64,000 nt of DNA from Planctomycetota bacterium (lineage in GTDB: Bacteria > Planctomycetota > Phycisphaerae > Phycisphaerales > UBA5793): the NCBI GenBank assembly GCA_013112555.1, contig JABFGK010000002.1:558001-622000 (forward strand), read 5' to 3'. Below the pieces are notes generated by a model, which had not been told where the DNA came from, searched no databases, and saw nothing but the letters and a program-made list of their open reading frames with translations. A program made the position numbers and the translations under genes. This document shows, one piece after another, positions 59,694 through 64,000 of this stretch; position 1 is the stretch's first letter; the number at the start of each line of letters is the position of its first letter.

Positions 59694-61001
59694 ATGGATC
59701 CGTCACTTTCGACCATCGCTGATAAGGTAGAGCAAGGCATCCGGCTGACCGCCGACGACGGGATGACCCTGTTTACCTCCCCGGACCTCTGGTCAGTCTG
59801 TTCGTTGGCCGATCGGGTACGCCGACGGCTTCACGGCAACCAGGCGTACTACAACGTCAATCGGCATGTGAACTACACGAATGTCTGTGCGCTGTCCTGC
59901 TCATTCTGTGCGTTTTATCGGAAGTCCGATGACGACGGGGCCTACGAGTTCTCCGTCCGGCAGGTCGCCGATCAGGCAGCCGAGGCACAAGCCGCCGGGG
60001 CAACCGAGATTCACATCGTCGGCGGCCTGCACCCGTACCTGCCCTTTGCCTATTACCTCGATATGCTCCGGGCGATTCGAGAGGCAGCCCCTCGCCTGCA
60101 TATCAAGGCGTTTACAGCCGTCGAGATCGTCCATCTGGCCCGGATTGACAAACGACCCAAAGAACTCGAGCAAATCCTGTCCGATCTGAAGGATGCCGGG
60201 CTCGGCTCACTCCCCGGAGGCGGGGCCGAGGTCTTTGACGACCGCGTCCATGACGAAGCGTTCAAAGGAAAAATCCGGTCGGATAAGTGGCTCGATGTCC
60301 ATCGTGCTGCACACCGCATCGGGCTCAACACGAATGCAACCATTCTCTACGGCCACATCGAATCGCTGGAAGATCGCATCCACCATATGGAACTCCTGCG
60401 CCAGGCTCAGGACGAAGCACTGCACGATTGGGCACAGTCACTTCAAGGGGTGTCACAGTCTCAGGAGTATCAGGATCACGGCCGGGTCGTGCTGACCGGG
60501 CCCGATGCCATGTACGGCATCAACGGCAACGGTGCCGGAAACCGGCTGCCGCAGCCGTCCGATACGTCGGGGTACTTCCAGACGATCATCCCGCTGCCGT
60601 TCATCCCGGACGACAGTGCCTTGCAGCATCTGCCGGGCCCTGCCGGTCTCGATAACCTGCGCATGATTGCCGTCAGTCGACTCATGCTCGACAACTTGCC
60701 GCATGTCAAAGCGTTCTGGATCATGCAGACGCTGCCGCTGGCTCAGATCATGTTACAAAGCGGTGCCGATGACATGGATGGAACGGTCGTCTGGTATGAC
60801 ATTACAAAGGTCGGCGGGACTGATACGCACCAGGAAGTGGACGTGACGAAACTCAGGCGAACGATTGTCGAAGCCGGCTGCGTCCCGGTCGAACGCGATA
60901 CGCTCTATCGACCGATCACGCGCAACGGCCCGGATTGGCACGTTGCAGCACAGCCCGATCCAACACATGCCCCCGAAGCACCCGGAAGCATTGCATCATG
61001 A
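59694..61001 (+). CDS. mqnE: Aminofutalosine synthase (radical SAM)
   Basis: 435 aa from ATG 59694. The radical SAM cluster CxxxCxxC is in NVCALSCSFCAFY (about residues 64-71), with TEIHIVGGLHP and GGGAEVFDDRVH as in MqnE. It joins 3-[(1-carboxyvinyl)oxy]benzoate to SAM-derived adenosyl in the futalosine route to menaquinone. Between LRQAQDEALHDW and GYFQTIIPLPFIP there is an unusual insert of about 50 residues (QSQEYQDHGRVV...). Stop overlaps the next start as ATGA. Confidence 0.93.
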   Translation: MDPSLSTIADKVEQGIRLTADDGMTLFTSPDLWSVCSLADRVRRRLHGNQAYYNVNRHVNYTNVCALSCSFCAFYRKSDDDGAYEFSVRQVADQAAEAQAAGATEIHIVGGLHPYLPFAYYLDMLRAIREAAPRLHIKAFTAVEIVHLARIDKRPKELEQILSDLKDAGLGSLPGGGAEVFDDRVHDEAFKGKIRSDKWLDVHRAAHRIGLNTNATILYGHIESLEDRIHHMELLRQAQDEALHDWAQSLQGVSQSQEYQDHGRVVLTGPDAMYGINGNGAGNRLPQPSDTSGYFQTIIPLPFIPDDSALQHLPGPAGLDNLRMIAVSRLMLDNLPHVKAFWIMQTLPLAQIMLQSGADDMDGTVVWYDITKVGGTDTHQEVDVTKLRRTIVEAGCVPVERDTLYRPITRNGPDWHVAAQPDPTHAPEAPGSIAS

Positions 61002-62203
61002 CAACGAATGAAGCAAACGACGGAAACGACACGCACTCACATGATGATCGCTATGACCAGGATGCCGGGGCAAACCAGCAGCAGCAGGCGACCGCCGATG
61101 CAACGCCGGCATCCGAACCACAGTTCACGTATGAACATACGACCAACCTGCCGGGGCTCATGCAATCCGTCGGCTTCAGCCTGATGATCAGCACCTATCA
61201 GATCGGCAAACTGCTGACCATCTCGAGCGTCAACAACCGCTGTAAACTCCTCATGCGGACATTCCAGCACCCGATGGGGATCGCTGTCCGACACGACCGG
61301 CTCGGCCTTGTGTGCAAGAACCAGGTGTGGCACTTCGACAACCGGCCGGACCTCTTTGATCGGGCCGGCAAGCGGGTGGAGCACGACACGTATTACGTCC
61401 CGCGCCGCTCACATGTCACCGGCGACATTGCCGGCCACGAGGCTGCCTGGGGACAGCCTGACCTGCTCCCGACCGGGAACAGTGCCCAGCAATCCGAGCC
61501 GGAACTGTGGGTTGTTAATACACGGTTCTGCTGCCTGGCCACGATGACGGACAGCCATGTGTCGTTTGTCCCGCGATGGAAACCCCCGTTCATTACCGAA
61601 TACGCCCCCGAGGATCGATGCCATCTGAACGGGTTGGCAATGGATGAAAACGGCTACCCACGGTATGTGTCGGCACTCGGACATCACAACGGCGCTCAGA
61701 GCTGGCGCGACGAGAAAAAAGACGGCGGGTGCATCATGGATGTCGGGACCGGCGAGTTCGTCTGTCGCGGCCTGTGCATGCCCCACTCGCCACGACTCTA
61801 TGCCGGGCGACTCTGGGTGCTTGACTCCGGCACCGGCCGCCTGCTCGTGGTCGACCCCAACACCGGCCAGACCGATGTGGTCTCCCATGTGCCCGGATTC
61901 TGCCGAGGCCTGTCGTTTATGGGAAACCTCGCATTCATCGGCCTGTCACGCGCCCGATCAACCGGGGCATTCGGCGACCTGCCGATTCTGAATGACCCGG
62001 ACACACTCGTCTGTGGCGTCCATGCGATTGATATTACTACCGGCAACACCGCTGCCCGCATCGAATTGCGCACCGGCTGTGCCGAGTTGTTCGATGTAAC
62101 ATGCGTACCCAATGCGCGGCATGTGGGAATCGTCGGCTTCACACGCGATACGGTAGACGGCGTCTTCGTCCTGCCGCCCGAGGCACTGGCAAAGAAGCAA
62201 TGA
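60998..62203 (+). CDS. TIGR03032-family protein
   Basis: 401 aa; ATG overlaps the mqnE stop (ATGA). The hydrophilic N-terminus (about 45 residues, His/Asp/Gln-rich) is followed by landmarks of the TIGR03032 (DUF4915) family: GFSLMISTYQIGKLL, FQHPMGIAV, VVNTRFCCLATM, ECHLNGLA-type segment DRCHLNGLAMDENG, VLDSGTGRLL and VPGFCRGLSFMG. The family is beta-propeller-like and of unknown function; it is often annotated near glycosyl or sulfation genes. Translational coupling to mqnE is unexpected and may be incidental. Confidence 0.85.
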   Translation: MTTNEANDGNDTHSHDDRYDQDAGANQQQQATADATPASEPQFTYEHTTNLPGLMQSVGFSLMISTYQIGKLLTISSVNNRCKLLMRTFQHPMGIAVRHDRLGLVCKNQVWHFDNRPDLFDRAGKRVEHDTYYVPRRSHVTGDIAGHEAAWGQPDLLPTGNSAQQSEPELWVVNTRFCCLATMTDSHVSFVPRWKPPFITEYAPEDRCHLNGLAMDENGYPRYVSALGHHNGAQSWRDEKKDGGCIMDVGTGEFVCRGLCMPHSPRLYAGRLWVLDSGTGRLLVVDPNTGQTDVVSHVPGFCRGLSFMGNLAFIGLSRARSTGAFGDLPILNDPDTLVCGVHAIDITTGNTAARIELRTGCAELFDVTCVPNARHVGIVGFTRDTVDGVFVLPPEALAKKQ

Positions 62204-62207
62204 CAAT

Positions 62208-62258
62208 TGAAAAAGGCCGAGAGCCGATATTCCTGCATCGACTCCCGACCCCTTTTCG
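62208..62258. terminator. Probable bidirectional terminator
   Basis: AAAAAGGCCGAGAGCCGAT and ATCGACTCCCGACCCCTTTT form an imperfect hairpin with A/T tails on both sides, between the convergent genes ending at 62203 and 62268. Confidence 0.6.
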
Positions 62259-62267
62259 TATCCAACG

Positions 62268-63308
62268 CTAGATCGCGACGACGTTCGTCGTCACACAGAC
62301 CGTTAAGTCAAGTGCCTGCACGACCACCTTGCCGCATGCCGCACCCGGAACGTTCGTAATCAACTCAGCCACCCCGTTCCCGTCAGCAAACTCGACCGAC
62401 CCGAGCGCGGCCGTCCGATTCAGCCCCAACTGTGTCCCGGCACACGGGCCGCTCGGCACAATTACACTCCCCTCTGCATACGCATAGACGAACGCTACCT
62501 TCCCGTTGGCCGTCATCCCCTTGGCAGTCAGAACCATGCGCCCGGGGCAATCGCCCACCGCTTCGAGTGTCGGCGGAGTCGTGCCGCCGAACTGAAACTC
62601 GCCGCCTAAACAGTTCTGCGACTCCAGGCCCGGCACCGCAATGCGATCCAGCAGCACGCCGTCCTTGGACCAGTTCTCAATCGTCCCCTGTGAGGTGCGA
62701 TCGTGAATCCAGAACGTGTCATCGGCCGGGTCCAGCGCGAGTGCCATGCACTGCGTATGCCCGGTATCGAATGACCGCAACTCGACGCCGTCCTTGCTGT
62801 ACTCGATGATCCGCGTCTGACTCGAAAACTGTGAGACCCACAGCGAATCATTCTCAGCGTCAAACGTCAACGATCCCAGCCCATTGACCCGGAACAACTG
62901 CACCGGGTTCGTCCAATCAAGTTCAAACTGCCAGATATACCCGCTCGTGTCAATCGAGTAGTTGAACAGGCCGTCGGTTGCGCCGTCCCAGCACTTGGTG
63001 GGCCCGGCTTCGTGGAGATAGCGGGTGCCCATGTCGTTTCCGACCAAGTCATACTCCGCCCCTTCCTGCCCTTCGTCGGCCGCCATCGCTCGGACCGTGT
63101 CGAGTACCACAATCGGGTACTGATACTTGTCCGTCCCCGGCACAATCGCCCATTGCCGGACGATCTGGCCGTTCTGCACGACCGTGAACATCCCCTGGTC
63201 GCCCGACATCATGTAGTACTCACTCGTCTGAGCCGACCCGGTTGACGATACAAGTCCGGTAATCAGACACATTCCGGCAGCATACGTTAATCGATTCACG
63301 GTTTTCAC
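62268..63308 (-). CDS. Secreted propeller-like protein with shared C-terminal module
   Basis: 346 aa with a signal peptide ending TGSAQ (about residue 27). The middle (about 30-245) has repeated strands such as GYIWQFELDWTN, LGSLTFDAENDSLWVSQF and CMALALDPADDTFWIHD, typical of a small beta-propeller. From about 250 (CPGRMVLTAKGMTANGKVAFVYAYAEG) to the end comes the same beta-rich module that ends the HAF, FG-GAP and beta-helix proteins in this window. Extracellular; function unknown. Confidence 0.83.
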   Translation of the reverse strand: MKTVNRLTYAAGMCLITGLVSSTGSAQTSEYYMMSGDQGMFTVVQNGQIVRQWAIVPGTDKYQYPIVVLDTVRAMAADEGQEGAEYDLVGNDMGTRYLHEAGPTKCWDGATDGLFNYSIDTSGYIWQFELDWTNPVQLFRVNGLGSLTFDAENDSLWVSQFSSQTRIIEYSKDGVELRSFDTGHTQCMALALDPADDTFWIHDRTSQGTIENWSKDGVLLDRIAVPGLESQNCLGGEFQFGGTTPPTLEAVGDCPGRMVLTAKGMTANGKVAFVYAYAEGSVIVPSGPCAGTQLGLNRTAALGSVEFADGNGVAELITNVPGAACGKVVVQALDLTVCVTTNVVAI

Positions 63309-63538
63309 TTCTCTCGCTCCTTACCTGACAGCGCCGTCACCGTTGGTAACGACTATCGGAATAGCAACAGATGGTCGGGTCGCATGCACCCCGGCGAACA
63401 CCAGACCGCACTCAAGCCCCAACATACCGCACTCCACCTCGTCTGTCAATGCTGGATTCGACTCGGCTGAGGTAGTGCCACGATCTTCCTTCAAAGGGTA
63501 TGAGGATGGGTGAGGGTGGAATGAGGCGCAAAAACAAA

Positions 63539-63560
63539 CCCACGCATTCGAATGCGTGGG
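63539..63560 (-). terminator. Palindromic hairpin, terminator of mreB
   Basis: CCCACGCATTCGAATGCGTG followed by GG is a perfect 22-bp palindrome. On the minus strand it is followed by TTTGTTTTTG. It lies about 64 bp past the MreB stop. Confidence 0.8.
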
Positions 63561-63623
63561 ATTCTGTTCCAGTGACTCAACACGAGTCCCCCTGCACCAC
63601 ACCCCCCTCACCCACCCATCGGC

Positions 63624-64000
63624 CTACTCATCATCCAGATTCGATTCGAGCGTCTCTTTCCAGAACTCGAGATTCTCGAGGTAGATGCTCGTCCCTTTTG
63701 CGACACACGTGATCGGGTCGTCGGCCACCCGCACGTCCAGCCCGGTCGCGTTGGAAATCACGATGTCGATCCCACGCAGCAGCGCCCCGCCGCCGGCCAG
63801 CACGATCCCGTTGTCCACCAGGTCTGCTGCCAACTCCGGCTCAACCCGTTCCAGCGTGCTCGTTACCGTCTCGATGATCGCGTTCACCGGCTCCTGCAGC
63901 GACTCCCGGATCTCCTCGGATGACACGACCGTCTTCCTCGGCAGACCCGAAATCATGTCCCGGCCCCGAACTTCCATCGTTGATTCGTCGCCCGTCGCGG
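63624..64000 (-). CDS. mreB: Rod shape-determining protein MreB, C-terminal part
   Basis: The frame runs off the window at 64000; the first visible residues are ATGDESTMEVRGRDMISGLP, well inside MreB. ALQEPV-like LQEPVNAIIETV, LVDNGIVLAGGGALLRGID and VADDPITCVAKGTS are the conserved end of the actin-like fold. The visible part is about 125 residues including a slightly extended acidic tail (ENLEFWKETLESNLDDE). Cytoskeletal filament guiding wall synthesis. Internal ATG at 63977 is not the true start. Confidence 0.95.
   Translation of the reverse strand, partial: ATGDESTMEVRGRDMISGLPRKTVVSSEEIRESLQEPVNAIIETVTSTLERVEPELAADLVDNGIVLAGGGALLRGIDIVISNATGLDVRVADDPITCVAKGTSIYLENLEFWKETLESNLDDE

Overview
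The window reads as chromosomal DNA of a high-GC planctomycete, most likely class Phycisphaerae. This is an inference from gene content: futalosine-type menaquinone synthesis (MqnE), a PIN/TRAM protein, a rhomboid beginning MGLYDRDY, an RHS protein with an inserted dockerin-like Ca-binding segment, a membrane protein ending in a CxxCGYDxR..CPECG zinc ribbon, and many large secreted repeat proteins. No rRNA, confident tRNA or CRISPR array was seen.

Layout. 1-3.4 kb: 3' part of a DNA methyltransferase, a HAF-repeat secreted protein and a 307-bp tandem repeat containing dRS3-like palindromes. 3.4-12.8 kb: nadK, a CrtC/AttH-like protein, rhomboid, an HtrA protease followed by a catalytically dead PDZ pseudoprotease, and a PIN-TRAM membrane protein. 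12.9-17.7 kb: the information-processing cluster ffs (SRP RNA)-dnaX-ebfC-recR-rpoN. dnaX carries an A9 slippery run exactly where the gamma and tau forms would part, plus an upstream one-base disruption. 18-22.5 kb: a phosphodiesterase/BNR fusion and an M3 oligopeptidase. 22.7-31.5 kb: five minus-strand genes for secreted FG-GAP and beta-helix proteins, built as a duplicated two-gene cassette with a 295-bp near-identical leader. 31.8-34.9 kb: the pntAA-pntAB-pntB transhydrogenase operon with a clear terminator.

35-49.5 kb: two paralogous lipoprotein-like proteins, a Y1 (HUH) transposase relative, glyQS, trigger factor with a lysine-rich tail, acsA, glutamine-dependent nadE, a Gfo/Idh oxidoreductase, a CapD/FlaA1-type epimerase and a prenyl diphosphate synthase. 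49.5-56.1 kb is an accessory island: IS3 and IS5 remnants, an IS481-type element with ~44-bp inverted repeats, and three fragments of RHS genes. One RHS fragment keeps an intact C-terminal tip with an HELLH zincin motif and is followed, through a TAATG stop/start overlap, by a small exported protein. This is the best candidate for an undescribed toxin/partner pair. 56-64 kb: metK, a coiled-coil Wzz-like membrane protein split by one extra base, mqnE coupled to a TIGR03032-type protein, a secreted beta-propeller protein, and the C-terminus of MreB at the window edge.

Connections. A beta-rich C-terminal module of about 100 residues ends at least seven otherwise unrelated secreted proteins (HAF, FG-GAP, beta-helix, propeller), suggesting a shared surface or export role. 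NAD(P) metabolism is well represented (nadK, nadE, pnt), but at separate loci. Four apparent single-base indels lie in short G/C runs, so part of the gene breakage may be sequence error.
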